The notes under the pieces are model-generated. The model saw only the letters and a list, made by a program, of their open reading frames with translations. It did not search any database and had not been told where the DNA came from. Positions 38,729 to 48,800 of a stretch of 64,000 nt of DNA are shown piece after piece (positions within the stretch are counted from its first letter, which is position 1; every line of letters begins with the position of its first letter). The position numbers were made by a program, and so were the translations under genes. This stretch comes from Methylophilus sp. QUAN (GTDB lineage Bacteria; Pseudomonadota; Gammaproteobacteria; Burkholderiales; Methylophilaceae). The stretch spans positions 496,001-560,000 of the forward strand of contig NZ_JADKYT010000003.1 of NCBI RefSeq assembly GCF_015354445.1. Reading direction: 5' to 3'.

Positions 38729-39517
38729 TTAGCCTATCATGCCTGTGGTTGGGGAGCTTGGGCTGGCAGAATACAGCTTCTTCGCCATGCGCCCGGCCAG
38801 GAATGACTCGCGACCCGCTTCAACCGCTTTTTTCATCGCGCTAGCCATTAGCACCGGGTCACGCGCCGCAGCAATCGCCGTGTTCATCAGCACCCCGGCA
38901 CAGCCGAGCTCCATAGCAATCGCCGCATCAGAGGCACAGCCCACACCCGCATCAACCAGCACCGGGATCTTGGCACTTTCAATAATAATCTGCAGGTTCC
39001 ACGGATTTAAAATGCCCATGCCGGAACCAATCAACGAGGCCAGCGGCATCACGGCGACACAGCCGATGTCTTCCAGTTGCTTGGCAATAATCGGGTCATC
39101 CGAGGTATACACCATCACCTCAAACCCCTCTTTCACCAGCGTTTTGGCTGCGGCAATGGTCTCAGTCACATTCGGGTATAAGGTGTTAGGGTCACCCAGC
39201 ACCTCCAGCTTGACCAGCTTATGGTCATCCAGCAACTCACGCGCCAGGCGCAAGGTGCGTACCGCATCATCCGCACTGTAACAGCCAGCCGTATTTGGCA
39301 AATAGGTAAACTCACTGGGTGGCAAATAATCCAGCAAAGAAGGTTCACTGGCATTCTGGCCAATATTGGTCCGGCGGATGGCCACGGTGACAATTTCTGC
39401 GCCACTGGCATCAATGGCGGCACGTGTCTGCGTAAAATCCTTGTATTTGCCGGTGCCCACCAACAAGCGGGACTGATAAGACTTACCAGCGATTACCAAA
39501 GCGTCATTCATATTCAA
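38729..39517 (-). CDS. thiG: Thiazole synthase
   Basis: ThiG assembles the thiazole phosphate of thiamine from DXP, dehydroglycine and ThiS-thiocarboxylate. 262 residues. Family segments [52 protein letters not shown] and [12 protein letters not shown] are all present. Follows thiS by 40 bp. No TPP riboswitch is seen before the thiS-thiG unit. Confidence 0.97.
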   Translation of the reverse strand: MNMNDALVIAGKSYQSRLLVGTGKYKDFTQTRAAIDASGAEIVTVAIRRTNIGQNASEPSLLDYLPPSEFTYLPNTAGCYSADDAVRTLRLARELLDDHKLVKLEVLGDPNTLYPNVTETIAAAKTLVKEGFEVMVYTSDDPIIAKQLEDIGCVAVMPLASLIGSGMGILNPWNLQIIIESAKIPVLVDAGVGCASDAAIAMELGCAGVLMNTAIAAARDPVLMASAMKKAVEAGRESFLAGRMAKKLYSASPSSPTTGMIG

Positions 39518-39557
39518 AACTCTCTATTCAATGCTTTTCAAAACGGTCTGCCAGCCA

Positions 39558-39761
39558 TTAGCCGCCACCAACAGCGCCCACAATTTCCAGCTTATCATCC
39601 GCCTGCAACTGCACATCGGCAAATTGGCTGCGCGGCACAATGTCGCCATTGCGCTCAATGGCAATGCGCTTGCCGGTGAGCTGCATATGCTCCACCAGCG
39701 CCAGCACGCTCATGGCCTCAGCGGGCAGTACCGTGGCTTTACCGTTGACAAAAATTTGCAT
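39558..39761 (-). CDS. thiS: Sulfur carrier protein ThiS
   Basis: Ubiquitin-fold carrier of 67 residues from ATG 39761 (MQIFVNGKA). The C-terminus is A-V-G-G-G; the terminal glycines are adenylated and thiocarboxylated by ThiF, which is not in this window. First gene of thiS-thiG-apaG. Confidence 0.93.
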   Translation of the reverse strand: MQIFVNGKATVLPAEAMSVLALVEHMQLTGKRIAIERNGDIVPRSQFADVQLQADDKLEIVGAVGGG

Positions 39762-39773
39762 GCCGCTCTTCAT

Positions 39774-40112
39774 TTTTGATTAATCAAGCCGATATTTTAC
39801 GAAAAATCAGCGCATTTGGCTTTCAGTTTTTCGTGCGCAGTCTTTTTTCATGTGTGGTGCAAGCACAAGCGTGCTTAAAGCCTGTCATCCGAACCGAATG
39901 GACATGCGTTAAGGTAGGGAAACATGGCACCATGTTTGCTTGTATGTTGTAGCAATACAAATATGTCGTAAGAAATTGACAAGTTTGGTCATCACGGCAG
40001 AGTTCACATTGCTGTACAAGGAACTTTTTGTTAATTTTGGCGCCACATGCACGACGAACACAATTCGTCGTTTTGTGCCCCGAATATTGGAAATCCCAAA
40101 AGGAATATTGAA
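39774..40112. other. Gap between thiS and the 62-codon ORF, with hairpins
   Basis: 339 bp without a supported gene. Contents: TTGATTAATCAA, a perfect 12-bp palindrome (39776-39787) close to the thiS start; ACGAAAAA/TTTTTCGT arms (39799-39806, 39827-39834); and ACGACGAA-CACAA-TTCGTCGT followed by TTT (40051-40073), a terminator-like hairpin 40 bp before the small ORF. A TTGACA at 39976 has no convincing -10. Confidence 0.5.
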
Positions 40113-40301
40113 ATGCAAACCGCTCAGTCACACCAAGCCACTCCGTCCAAGCTTTTTTTAGTGGACGAAATCTATGCACCAAGCCTGAACCCTTCTGCCG
40201 CCAACCTGGCGGATGCCAAGGCAGCCATTGAAGCACAGCAACACACGAAAGCCATTAACGAGTTACACCGCTTTCTAGAGTCCAGCTGCGACTGCGTTTA
40301 A
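40113..40301 (+). CDS. Small orphan protein with C-terminal CDC
   Basis: A 62-codon ORF supported by a good Shine-Dalgarno (AAAAGGA, 9 nt before ATG). The product begins MQTAQSHQATPSKLFLVDEI, has a predicted helical pair (NLADAKAAIEAQQ and KAINELHRFLES) and ends S-S-C-D-C-V. No signal peptide or membrane helix. I recognise no family. A terminator-like hairpin precedes it in the leader and hairpins follow it (40328-40382). Codon use looks like its neighbours. Confidence 0.6.
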   Translation: MQTAQSHQATPSKLFLVDEIYAPSLNPSAANLADAKAAIEAQQHTKAINELHRFLESSCDCV

Positions 40302-40327
40302 TCACGCAGCATTCGCTGGCACAAGAC

Positions 40328-40383
40328 CCGGTTTCGGGTCACGATTTTTACTCAATGCAGACACTGCGTTGAGTCTCAATACA
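40328..40383 (+). other. Two stem-loops after the small ORF
   Basis: ACCCGGTTTCGGGT followed within a few bases by ATTTTT, then ACTCAATGCAG-ACA-CTGCGTTGAGT, an 11-bp stem with one G-U pair. The first may terminate the small ORF transcript; the second may be part of a structured 3' end. Confidence 0.5.
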
Positions 40384-40448
40384 CTGATCTGAACTCAGCC
40401 TGTAGCTGGCTTTGCTTCCCTTAAAACAGGGCTTTCTGATCATTTCAC

Positions 40449-40480
40449 AAAAAAAGATGGCGACTAGCGCCATCTTTTTT
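40449..40480. terminator. Terminator after gnd
   Basis: AAAAAAGATGGCG-ACTAG-CGCCATCTTTTTT, perfect 13-bp stem, T-tract on both strands. Serves gnd (minus) and possibly the small ORF (plus). Confidence 0.9.
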
Positions 40481-40525
40481 ATTTATGCATCTCGCGGGCA
40501 CCATTGCCAGTGCCCGACAAAACGA

Positions 40526-42040
40526 TTACTCAATCGCCAGTTGCGGACGACCAGCTTCTGGCCAATCCAGGTGGAAGAACTGACCACGTGGTTGGTCTTT
40601 ACGCTCATAGGTATGTGCGCCAAAGTAATCACGCTGACCTTGCAACAGGTTTGCAGGCAAATCTGCACTTCTGTAACCATCGTAATATGCCAACGCCGCA
40701 GCAAAGCCTTGCGCCGGGATACCATTGGTCACTGCCAGTGCAATCACCTTACGCCAGCCCGCCTGACCATCGTTCATCGCATTGGTGAAGTATGGATCCA
40801 GCATCAGGTTTTTCAGACGTGAATTCAATGCATAAGCATCGGTGATTTTTTGCAGGAAACGCGCGCGGATGATACAACCGCCACGCCAGATTTGGGCAAT
40901 CTCACCGAAGTTGAGTTTCCAGTTATAAGCCACTTGTGCTTTGTCGATCAGTTGGAAGCCTTGTGCGTAAGCGCAGATTTTGGAGCAATACAAGGCATTC
41001 TTAATCGCTTCAATAATGGCAGCCTTGTCTTTCTCTTGCACAATCGCCGGACCTTTAAGAATTTTGCTCGCTTCTACGCGCTCTTCTTTCAGGCTGGACA
41101 ACGCACGGGCATACACTGCCGCAGCAATCGCATTTGCTGGCGCACCCAGTTCGAGCGCGTTGGCAGCAGTCCATTGGCCAGTGCCTTTTTGGCCAGCGGT
41201 ATCCAGGATCTGGTCAACCAGGAAGCCTTTGCCCGCAGGGTCTTTTTGCTGCAGGATGTCAGCGGTAATTTCGATCAGGAAGCTGGACAACTCACCTTTG
41301 TTCCACTCGGCAAACACTTTACCGATTTCATCCGCAGGCATGCCCAGCAGGTTTTTCATCAGCCAGTAGGCTTCGCAAATCAACTGCATATCAATGTATT
41401 CAATGCCGTTGTGCACCATTTTCACATAATGGCCAGCACCGTCAGGGCCGATATATTCAGCACAAGAGAAACCACCTTCCACCGGTTTGCCTGGTGTGCC
41501 ACCTTCTAAAGGTGCGCCGGTCACAGGGTCAACCTTGGCGGCGATATCACGCCAGATCGGTTCCAGGCTAGACCATGCCTTACGGGTGCCGGATGGCATC
41601 AATGAAGGGCCAAAACGCGCACCGGTTTCACCACCAGACACACCAGAGCCAATAAACTCGATGCCTTTGGCAGCCAGCTCTTTTTCACGGCGGATGGTGT
41701 CCGTCCACAAGGCATTGCCACCATCAATAATAATGTCGCCCTGCTCCAAAAATGGCAGCAAAGCGTTAATTGTCACGTCAGTGGCACTCCCAGCTTTCAC
41801 CAGCAGTACGATTTTACGAGGACGTTTGATGCTCAATACAAAAGAAGCCAGATCGGCATGACCTACCACGCGCTCGTGCGAAGGCTCATTCTTTTTGCAT
41901 TCCTCAATGAAGTTCAGCATTTTTTTTGGGTCACGGTTATAGACCGCAATGGTATAGCCGTGATCCGCAATGTTAAGCGCCAGGTTTTGGCCCATCACTG
42001 CCAATCCCACCAATCCAATATCCGCATTTTTTGTAGTCAT
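40526..42040 (-). CDS. gnd: 6-phosphogluconate dehydrogenase, decarboxylating
   Basis: Oxidises 6-phosphogluconate to ribulose-5-phosphate and CO2, giving NAD(P)H; with RuMP enzymes it forms the dissimilatory formaldehyde oxidation cycle of methylotrophs. 504 residues, longer than the usual 468-482. NAD(P) loop [20 protein letters not shown], substrate segments IIDGGNALW and [21 protein letters not shown], catalytic K/H-N region [17 protein letters not shown] versus NADP preference is not decidable here. Monocistronic. Confidence 0.95.
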   Translation of the reverse strand: MTTKNADIGLVGLAVMGQNLALNIADHGYTIAVYNRDPKKMLNFIEECKKNEPSHERVVGHADLASFVLSIKRPRKIVLLVKAGSATDVTINALLPFLEQGDIIIDGGNALWTDTIRREKELAAKGIEFIGSGVSGGETGARFGPSLMPSGTRKAWSSLEPIWRDIAAKVDPVTGAPLEGGTPGKPVEGGFSCAEYIGPDGAGHYVKMVHNGIEYIDMQLICEAYWLMKNLLGMPADEIGKVFAEWNKGELSSFLIEITADILQQKDPAGKGFLVDQILDTAGQKGTGQWTAANALELGAPANAIAAAVYARALSSLKEERVEASKILKGPAIVQEKDKAAIIEAIKNALYCSKICAYAQGFQLIDKAQVAYNWKLNFGEIAQIWRGGCIIRARFLQKITDAYALNSRLKNLMLDPYFTNAMNDGQAGWRKVIALAVTNGIPAQGFAAALAYYDGYRSADLPANLLQGQRDYFGAHTYERKDQPRGQFFHLDWPEAGRPQLAIE

Positions 42041-42071
42041 AGTTATCTCTAATAAATGGTTAATTTAGTTG

Positions 42072-42102
42072 TAAAAAAAGCACAGGCTTTTGGCCTGTGC
42101 TT
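42072..42102 (-). terminator. Terminator after the dienelactone hydrolase gene
   Basis: On the minus strand AAGCACAGGC-CAAAA-GCCTGTGCTTTTTTT, a perfect 10-bp stem plus T-tract, 110 bp beyond the dienelactone hydrolase stop and just upstream of gnd. Confidence 0.85.
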
Positions 42103-42210
42103 GGACTAGGGTATGTATTGAATATTGCATGCTCGTTGTGTTGAAATTCGCAACTGGCATACTATATTCAGCACCGTAGTTTTCTTTCACTCAAGTTTGC
42201 TAGCAATCAC

Positions 42211-42951
42211 TTACTTGAGTACGTTTCCGAACATTTGCAAGGTCAATTGATACCCGAGGTTGACCAGTTGCGCATCGTAACGTTCCCCTTCATCGCGCAT
42301 AAAGGCATGTTGGCCATTAAATTCATGCCAGGTGTAATGCAAACCAGGCAAGGCCGCAAAGCGGTTATAGAGCTCCGCGCGCTTGTCGCCCGGAATGTGT
42401 GGATCCTGCTTGCCCCAGATCATCAGCAGCTCGCCCTTGATCTCGTTGACGCGCTCCATGCTGTGCTGGCCTGGTTTGTTAGGAATAATATTGGTATGCA
42501 AATCAGTGGCGTAGAAGCAGGCAGTTGCTTTCACTTCTGGTTGTAACGCGGCACGGAAAGCCAGGTGGCCACCGATACAGAAACCAGCAGCACCCAAATT
42601 GCCGTCATACCAGGCTTGTGCGTTCAGGTAATCAATCATGGCACGGTTGTCGGTGTCATACGCTTGCACGTCTTTAGCCATTTTGTCGGCATTGCCTTTG
42701 TCGCGGCCAGCGTCGTCATAGCCTAATACAGTGCCAATCGGGTTTAATTCATGAAACACTTCCGGCACCAGCACAGCATAGCCATGACCCGCTAAAAAGC
42801 GTGCAGCACGCTCAATTGGGCCTGTTTGCTGAAAAATTTCGGAATAAAACAAAACCGCAGGTACTTTGCCATCGTGTTTTGGACGATGAACATAAGTACG
42901 CATCACTCCGGTTGGAGTGTTTAAATCGACGATTTCGCTTGTAATCAGCAT
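42211..42951 (-). CDS. Dienelactone hydrolase family protein
   Basis: An alpha/beta hydrolase of 246 residues, cytosolic. The cysteine nucleophile is in GAAGFCIGGHLAF; Asp is near GKQDPHIPGD and His in NGQHAFMRDEG, completing a Cys-Asp-His triad as in dienelactone hydrolases. Cofactor-free hydrolysis of a lactone or ester is expected; the real substrate in this organism is unknown. Monocistronic and divergent from the secreted protease. Confidence 0.88.
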   Translation of the reverse strand: MLITSEIVDLNTPTGVMRTYVHRPKHDGKVPAVLFYSEIFQQTGPIERAARFLAGHGYAVLVPEVFHELNPIGTVLGYDDAGRDKGNADKMAKDVQAYDTDNRAMIDYLNAQAWYDGNLGAAGFCIGGHLAFRAALQPEVKATACFYATDLHTNIIPNKPGQHSMERVNEIKGELLMIWGKQDPHIPGDKRAELYNRFAALPGLHYTWHEFNGQHAFMRDEGERYDAQLVNLGYQLTLQMFGNVLK

Positions 42952-43071
42952 GGTAAATCCTTAAGACAATCAAAAATATCGGCTATTCTAGCGCTGTTTG
43001 CATGGCTTTTCACGGGTTATTGTGGGCCGGAATGAGAATTTTTTGCATTTTTGAGTCAAAAACAGATTGCA

Positions 43072-43086
43072 ATGACAGCTTGTCAT
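43072..43086. promoter_or_regulatory. Palindrome before the secreted protease gene
   Basis: ATGACA-GCT-TGTCAT, perfect 6-bp arms, ending 18 bp before the protease ATG. Possible operator; may also simply be leader RNA. Confidence 0.3.
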
Positions 43087-43104
43087 CCTATCGCCGGAGT
43101 TCAT

Positions 43105-44121
43105 ATGCGCTTATTGCCCTATATCTTCACATTACTGGCTTACGGGCTGCTGACACAGGCGGCACATGCCCAGCCCGACCTGGACCTGGTTTACCACCTC
43201 AAAGCTTCGGTAGTCAAAGTGCACGCCTTAACCAACAGCGGCGGCCACGGTGTCGGTAGCGGTGTCGTCGTCGATAAAGATACGGTTGCCACCAACTGCC
43301 ATGTGGTTGCGCATAGCAACGGTATCAGCATTTCTAAGTTTGGCGACAGCATGAGCCCGGTCGAGATGATTGCCGACTGGCGACATGATATCTGCCTGCT
43401 GAAATTCAAATATCTTGAATTACCAGCGGTCAAACTCGCCTCAGCCGCTTCACTGCATTATGGCGATGAGGTATTTTCGATTGGCTTCCCGGGCGGCCCG
43501 CCCAAACCACAGACCATCGCAGGCAAGGAGCGTGCCTTATACCCTTACGACGGCAGCCTCATTGTACGCACGGATGCTGCCTTTATGATGGGTTCCAGTG
43601 GCAGCCCGACCTTCAACCAGGCTGGCGAGCTGGTATCCCTGAGCACGTTCAAAAGCCCGGGCAAGGATGCTTATTTTTATAGCGTGCCTGTAGAGTGGAT
43701 ACAACACCTGATGCAACAGCGCGCTGTAACGACTACGGTGCCCGATGCCACCGCCTTTTGGGATTTGCCTGCGGATGCACGCCCGTATTGGATGCAAGTG
43801 GTGCAGCCTTATCAAACCGGGGATTGGCAGGCGTTAGAAAGCATTGCACGCGCATGGCTTATGCAAGAGCCGCAATCGGCGGAGGCCAATTTTTACCTGG
43901 GCAGCGCGCTACATGGCCAAGGGCAAGCTGGCCCGGCGCAACAAGCCTATGAACGTGCAGTGAGTTTACAGCCCGCCCATATTGACGCCTGGCGCGGTCT
44001 GGCTATCCTGGCACAACAAACGCAACAGCCCACCTTGCTGAGCAATGCCGAGCAACATATCCAGCAACTGGACAGCCAGGCCTGGCCGGGCATTCAACAG
44101 CGCCTGCAACAACTGCAGTAG
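43105..44121 (+). CDS. Secreted trypsin-like serine protease with TPR tail
   Basis: A 338-residue exported protein from ATG 43105, chosen because GGAG lies 7 nt upstream and a signal peptide follows at once (YIFTLLAYGLLTQAAHA). The trypsin fold holds the triad H66 (TNCHVVAH), D95 (DWRHDICLL) and S165 (MGSSGSPTF). The C-terminal third is a tetratricopeptide segment (NFYLGSALHGQGQAGPAQQA). It resembles DegP-like peptidases but has no PDZ domain; the TPR probably binds partners. Confidence 0.8.
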   Translation: MRLLPYIFTLLAYGLLTQAAHAQPDLDLVYHLKASVVKVHALTNSGGHGVGSGVVVDKDTVATNCHVVAHSNGISISKFGDSMSPVEMIADWRHDICLLKFKYLELPAVKLASAASLHYGDEVFSIGFPGGPPKPQTIAGKERALYPYDGSLIVRTDAAFMMGSSGSPTFNQAGELVSLSTFKSPGKDAYFYSVPVEWIQHLMQQRAVTTTVPDATAFWDLPADARPYWMQVVQPYQTGDWQALESIARAWLMQEPQSAEANFYLGSALHGQGQAGPAQQAYERAVSLQPAHIDAWRGLAILAQQTQQPTLLSNAEQHIQQLDSQAWPGIQQRLQQLQ

Positions 44122-44184
44122 CATGATCAAGCGCGCCCGCTCTGATAGAATACGTTTTTTTGATGTTTAGCAGATTACATATCC

Positions 44185-45465
44185 ATGACCTCTCGCAACC
44201 AGCAATTGTTTGAAAAATCCCAGCAACTGATTCCAGGCGGCGTCAACTCGCCAGTGCGCGCGTTTCGCAGCGTGGGCGGCACGCCTATCTTCTTTAAAAA
44301 AGGCCTGGGCTCCAAACTGTGGGATGTCGATGGCAAAGAATATATCGACTACATCAACTCCTGGGGGCCGATGATCCTGGGGCATGCGCATCCTGAAGTC
44401 ATCGCCGCCGTGCAGCAAGCGGCTGCCAATAGCCTGAGCTTTGGTGCGCCCACCGGCCTTGAGCTGGAAATGGCCGAGCTGCTTAACGCGCTAGTGCCTA
44501 GCATGGAACAAGTACGCTTGGTGAGCAGTGGCACCGAAGCCACCATGAGCGCCATCCGCGTTGCGCGCGGCTTTACCAAGCGCAGCAAAATCATCAAATT
44601 TGAAGGCTGCTACCACGGCCACGCCGATGCTTTATTAGTCAAAGCTGGCTCCGGCTTGCTGACGTTTGGCGAGCCAAGCTCGGCTGGTGTGCCTGCAGAA
44701 GTGGCTGCTCACACCTTGACGCTGGACTACAACAACACGCAAATGCTCAAAGATACCTTTGCCAGCATCGGCGATGAAATCGCCTGCGTGATTCTGGAGC
44801 CCGTCGTTGGCAACATGAACCTAATCGTGCCGCATCAGGAATTCTTGCAAACCCTGCGCGAACTATGTACCCAACACGGCACAGTACTGATTTTTGACGA
44901 AGTGATGACCGGTTTCCGCGTGGCCCTGGGCGGCGCACAAGCCTTGTATGGCATCACACCTGACATGACGACATTGGGCAAAGTCATCGGCGGCGGCTTA
45001 CCGGTCGGTGCTTTTGGTGGCCGCAAAGACATTATGGGTGTATTAGCGCCATTAGGCCCGGTCTACCAAGCGGGCACGCTCTCGGGCAACCCGGTGGCGG
45101 TCACAGCAGGCCTGACCACCTTGAAATTGGTGCAAACGCCAGGTTTTTATGAAAAACTGACCACACAAACAACCAAGCTCACCGCAGGCCTGACCCAGGC
45201 AGCGCAGGCCGCAGGCGTGACGTTTAGCGCGCAGAGTGTAGGCGGTATGTTTGGCCTGTACTTCAGTGCCAGCCACCCAAGCAGCTATGCAGAGATGATG
45301 CAGGCAGACAAAAATGCCTTTAACAAATTCTTTCACAGCATGCTGGACAGCGGCATTTACCTCGGCCCGTCCGCCTTTGAAGCAGGTTTTGTTTCAGCAG
45401 CGCATACCGATGCAGATATCGCGCAAACAGTACAGGCAGCAGCGACCGCTTTCGCAAGCCTGTAA
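44185..45465 (+). CDS. hemL: Glutamate-1-semialdehyde 2,1-aminomutase
   Basis: PLP enzyme forming 5-aminolevulinate in the C5 heme pathway. 426 residues. [25 protein letters not shown]-type opening, [10 protein letters not shown], and the PLP lysine in [17 protein letters not shown]. The other C5 gene hemA is not here; hemE is at 52.2 kb. Confidence 0.97.
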   Translation: MTSRNQQLFEKSQQLIPGGVNSPVRAFRSVGGTPIFFKKGLGSKLWDVDGKEYIDYINSWGPMILGHAHPEVIAAVQQAAANSLSFGAPTGLELEMAELLNALVPSMEQVRLVSSGTEATMSAIRVARGFTKRSKIIKFEGCYHGHADALLVKAGSGLLTFGEPSSAGVPAEVAAHTLTLDYNNTQMLKDTFASIGDEIACVILEPVVGNMNLIVPHQEFLQTLRELCTQHGTVLIFDEVMTGFRVALGGAQALYGITPDMTTLGKVIGGGLPVGAFGGRKDIMGVLAPLGPVYQAGTLSGNPVAVTAGLTTLKLVQTPGFYEKLTTQTTKLTAGLTQAAQAAGVTFSAQSVGGMFGLYFSASHPSSYAEMMQADKNAFNKFFHSMLDSGIYLGPSAFEAGFVSAAHTDADIAQTVQAAATAFASL

Positions 45466-45474
45466 TCCCTCATG

Positions 45475-45512
45475 ATCATGCGGCACGCCCATCCACTGGT
45501 GTGCCGCATGAT
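45475..45512 (+). other. Strong stem-loop after hemL
   Basis: ATCATGCGGCAC and GTGCCGCATGAT, perfect 12-bp arms with a 14-nt loop, 9 bp after the hemL stop. No T-tract, so a stabilising 3' structure or a Rho-type end rather than a classic terminator. Confidence 0.65.
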
Positions 45513-45785
45513 GCAAATAAAGCCAACGGACCACATAAAAGCACAAGCCTCACATTGGGCGCTTAAATAAGACAATTCAAATGCGCGCCTTATTTCAAGG
45601 CGTCAATCCGCAAAAACCCACTTTCCTCAATTAAAACAGCGCACATCTCGTACACAACGTGCGCAACCGTGCCGTAAAAACAGCCAAACTTCGGTCTCGG
45701 CTGCCATTTTTAACGGGTAAATAAAAACCATTCTCAATTGAAATGAAAAAATAGATTTATCCGTTATTTAACGCAGGCTAAACAA
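45513..45785. other. Non-coding gap hemL-gltB
   Basis: Remainder of the 375-bp gap. Holds one small hairpin CGCCTT-ATTTC-AAGGCG (45586-45602). No ORF with a start signal, no riboswitch-like motif recognised. Confidence 0.4.
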
Positions 45786-45814
45786 TTGAAATTGCTAAAC
45801 TTTAACGGTATCAT
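45786..45814 (+). promoter_or_regulatory. Sigma-70 promoter of gltB
   Basis: TTGAAA, 17-bp spacer, TATCAT. Predicted start about 45821, 20 nt before the gltB GTG. Confidence 0.65.
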
Positions 45815-45829
45815 TGAAGGTTCCTCCAA

Positions 45830-45844
45830 ATGTTTTGTAAGTGA
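45830..45844 (+). CDS. Four-codon leader ORF overlapping the gltB start
   Basis: ATG TTT TGT AAG TGA (Met-Phe-Cys-Lys). Its stop overlaps the proposed gltB GTG as GTGA, the classic coupling arrangement. GAAGG lies about 10 nt upstream. It may feed ribosomes into gltB, which has no Shine-Dalgarno of its own. Could be coincidence. Confidence 0.3.
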   Translation: MFCK

Positions 45845-48800
45845 AGAATCTGGCAATGGACATGCAGTCTGACAACAACGTGATGAGTGCTTCTCAAGAT
45901 ACCGCAACCGCTCTGGACGACCAGTTTGGTTTAGCTCCCCAATCTCAGGGTTTATACGACAGACGCCACGAAAAGGATAGCTGTGGCGTTGGCTTTGTGG
46001 CCCATATCAAAGGCCAAAAGAGCCACGATATCGTCGCCAAGGGCCTGCAACTGCTGGACAACCTGACGCACCGTGGTGCGACCGGTTACGACCCTAAACT
46101 GGGTGACGGCGCTGGCTTGCTGATGCAAATGCCTGACACCTTCATGCGCGAAGAAGCCGCCAAATTGGGCATGACCTTGCCTGCCGCAGGCCAATACGCC
46201 GTGGGCCAGGCTTTCCTGCCACAAAATGCAGATAACCGCGCCAAATGCGAAGCCATTTTTGCGCAAATCATCGCTGAAGAAAACCAGACCTTGCTGGGCT
46301 GGCGCGATGTGCCTGTTGACAACAGCAATATCGCTGATGCCGCGCGTGCCGTTGAGCCGGTCATGCGCCAGGTATTTATTGCCAGCACAGCCACTGACAG
46401 CACTGTCTTTGAACGCAAATGCTTCGTGATTCGCAAGCGCATTGAGCATGCGATTCGCGCGCTCAACCTGCAAGACAAAGCACAGTTCTACATGCCTTCA
46501 TTCTCGTCCCGCACCATTGTCTACAAAGGCATGTTGCTGGCAAACGAAGTAGGCATTTACTACACAGACCTGAAAGATGCGCGAGTGGTCTCGGCATTAG
46601 CCCTGGTGCACCAGCGTTTTTCTACCAACACCTTCCCAGCCTGGGATCTGGCCCACCCATTCCGCATGATTGCGCACAACGGTGAAATCAACACCGTACA
46701 AGGCAACGTTAACTGGATGGCGGCACGTCACGAAACCATGAAGTCTGCCGTCTTGGGCGAAGACCTGGAAAAACTGTGGCCATTGATCGCCGAAGGCCAG
46801 TCTGACTCTGCCTGTTTTGACAACTGCCTGGAACTGCTGGTGGCCGGTGGTTACAGCCTGCCGCACGCGATGATGATGCTGATCCCGGAAGCCTGGGCCG
46901 GTAATCCACTGATGGATGAAGACCGTCGCGCTTTCTACGAATACCACGCTGCGCTGATGGAGCCATGGGATGGCCCGGCTGCCGTGGCGTTCACCGATGG
47001 CAAAATGATTGGTGCCACCCTGGACCGTAACGGTTTGCGCCCAGCGCGCTACCTGGTCACAGAAGATGACATCGTGATGATGGCATCTGAAATGGGTGTG
47101 ATCACCTTCCCACAAGAAAAAATCGTTAAAAAATGGCGCTTGCAGCCAGGCAAAATGTTGCTCATCGACATGGAGCAAGGCCGCATTATTGATGACGAAG
47201 AAGTAAAAACTGAGTTGGCCCAAGCCAAGCCTTACCGTCAATGGATTGAACAAACCCGCTTCCACCTGACCGAGTTGCCAAATGTTGGCAACGGCGAAGT
47301 CAGCCTGAACGCTGACTTGCTGGATACGCAACAAGCCTTCGGTTATTCACAGGAAGACCTGAAGTTTGTGCTGCAACCGATGCTGGACAACGGTGAAGAA
47401 GGCTCCGGCTCCATGGGTAACGACGCGGCATTGCCGGTGTTGTCTAACAAAGCCAAAACCTTGTACAACTACTTCAAGCAGTTGTTCGCACAAGTGACCA
47501 ACCCGCCAATCGACCCGATTCGTGAAGAATTGGTGATGTCATTGGTGACGTTTATTGGCCCTAAACCTAACCTGCTGGCGGTTGACGAAACCAACCCACC
47601 ATTGCGCCTGGAAAGCAGCCAACCGGTATTAAGCCTGGACGGCCTGGAAAAACTCAAACAAATTGAGTCCCTGACCAAAGGCCAGTTCAAGTCCATCGTG
47701 CTGGACCTGACTTACGACGCTGCCCAAGGTAAAGCAGGCATGAAACAGGCACTGGACATCCTGCATGACCAGGCCGAAAAAGCCGTGCATGACGGTTACA
47801 ACGTATTAATTCTGTCTGACCGCAGCGTGTCTGCCAGCCGCATCGCGATTCCGGCGCTGCTGGCCTGTTCGGCCACACACGAGTTCCTGGTTAAAGCAGG
47901 CTTGCGCACCAGCACAGGCCTGGTGATTGACACTGGCTCAGCACGTGAAGTACACCACTTTGCCCTGTTGGCAGGTTACGGCGCCGAAGCAGTGTGCCCA
48001 TGGTTGGTGTATGAAACCATGAAGACCATGACCAGCGATGTTGAAAAAGCAGGCAAAAACTTCGTCAAAGCGATCGGCAAAGGCTTGTACAAAGTGATGT
48101 CCAAAATGGGCATCTCGACCTACCAGTCTTACTGTGGCGCACAGATTTTCGAAGCGATCGGCTTGAACAGCCAGTTCGTTAATGACTACTTCACCGGCAC
48201 AGTGAGCCAGATTGAAGGTATCGGTCTGGAACAAGTCGCAGAAGAAACCGTACGCTTGCATAGCCAGGCCTTTGGTACCGACCCGGTATTGTCCAACGCA
48301 CTGGAAGCCGGCGGCGAATACGCCTTCCGTGTCCGTGGTGAAGAGCACTTGTGGACACCACAGTCCATCAGCAAACTGCAAAATGCGACCCGTACTGGCC
48401 AGTATGACACTTACAAAGAGTATGCTGCTCTGATTAACGACCAGACCCGCCGTCACATGACCTTGCGCGGCCTGTTCGAAATCAAATCAGCAGGCAAAGC
48501 GATTCCGCTGGATCAAGTGGAGTCTGCCAAAGACATCGTCAAGCGCTTTGCAACTGGCGCCATGTCACTGGGCTCCATCTCTACCGAAGCGCACGCGACT
48601 TTAGCGATTGCGATGAACCGTATTGGCGGTAAGTCCAACACTGGTGAAGGTGGTGAAGACGTTAAACGTTTTATTCCGGTACAAGTGGATTCCAGCATTG
48701 CCAAAGTGCTGGGTTCTGACCTGATTGAAGCCGACGTAGCCTTGAGGGCTGGCGACTCTATGCGCTCACGCATCAAGCAAGTGGCTTCCGGCCGCTTTGG

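Noticed and set aside
39762-40112. TPP riboswitch before thiS-thiG
   Set aside because: The conserved CUGAGA and related thi-box elements are not present on the minus strand in this gap.
39823-40236. 137-codon minus-strand ORF upstream of thiS
   Set aside because: No Shine-Dalgarno, no recognisable domain, and it overlaps the better-supported small gene on the plus strand.
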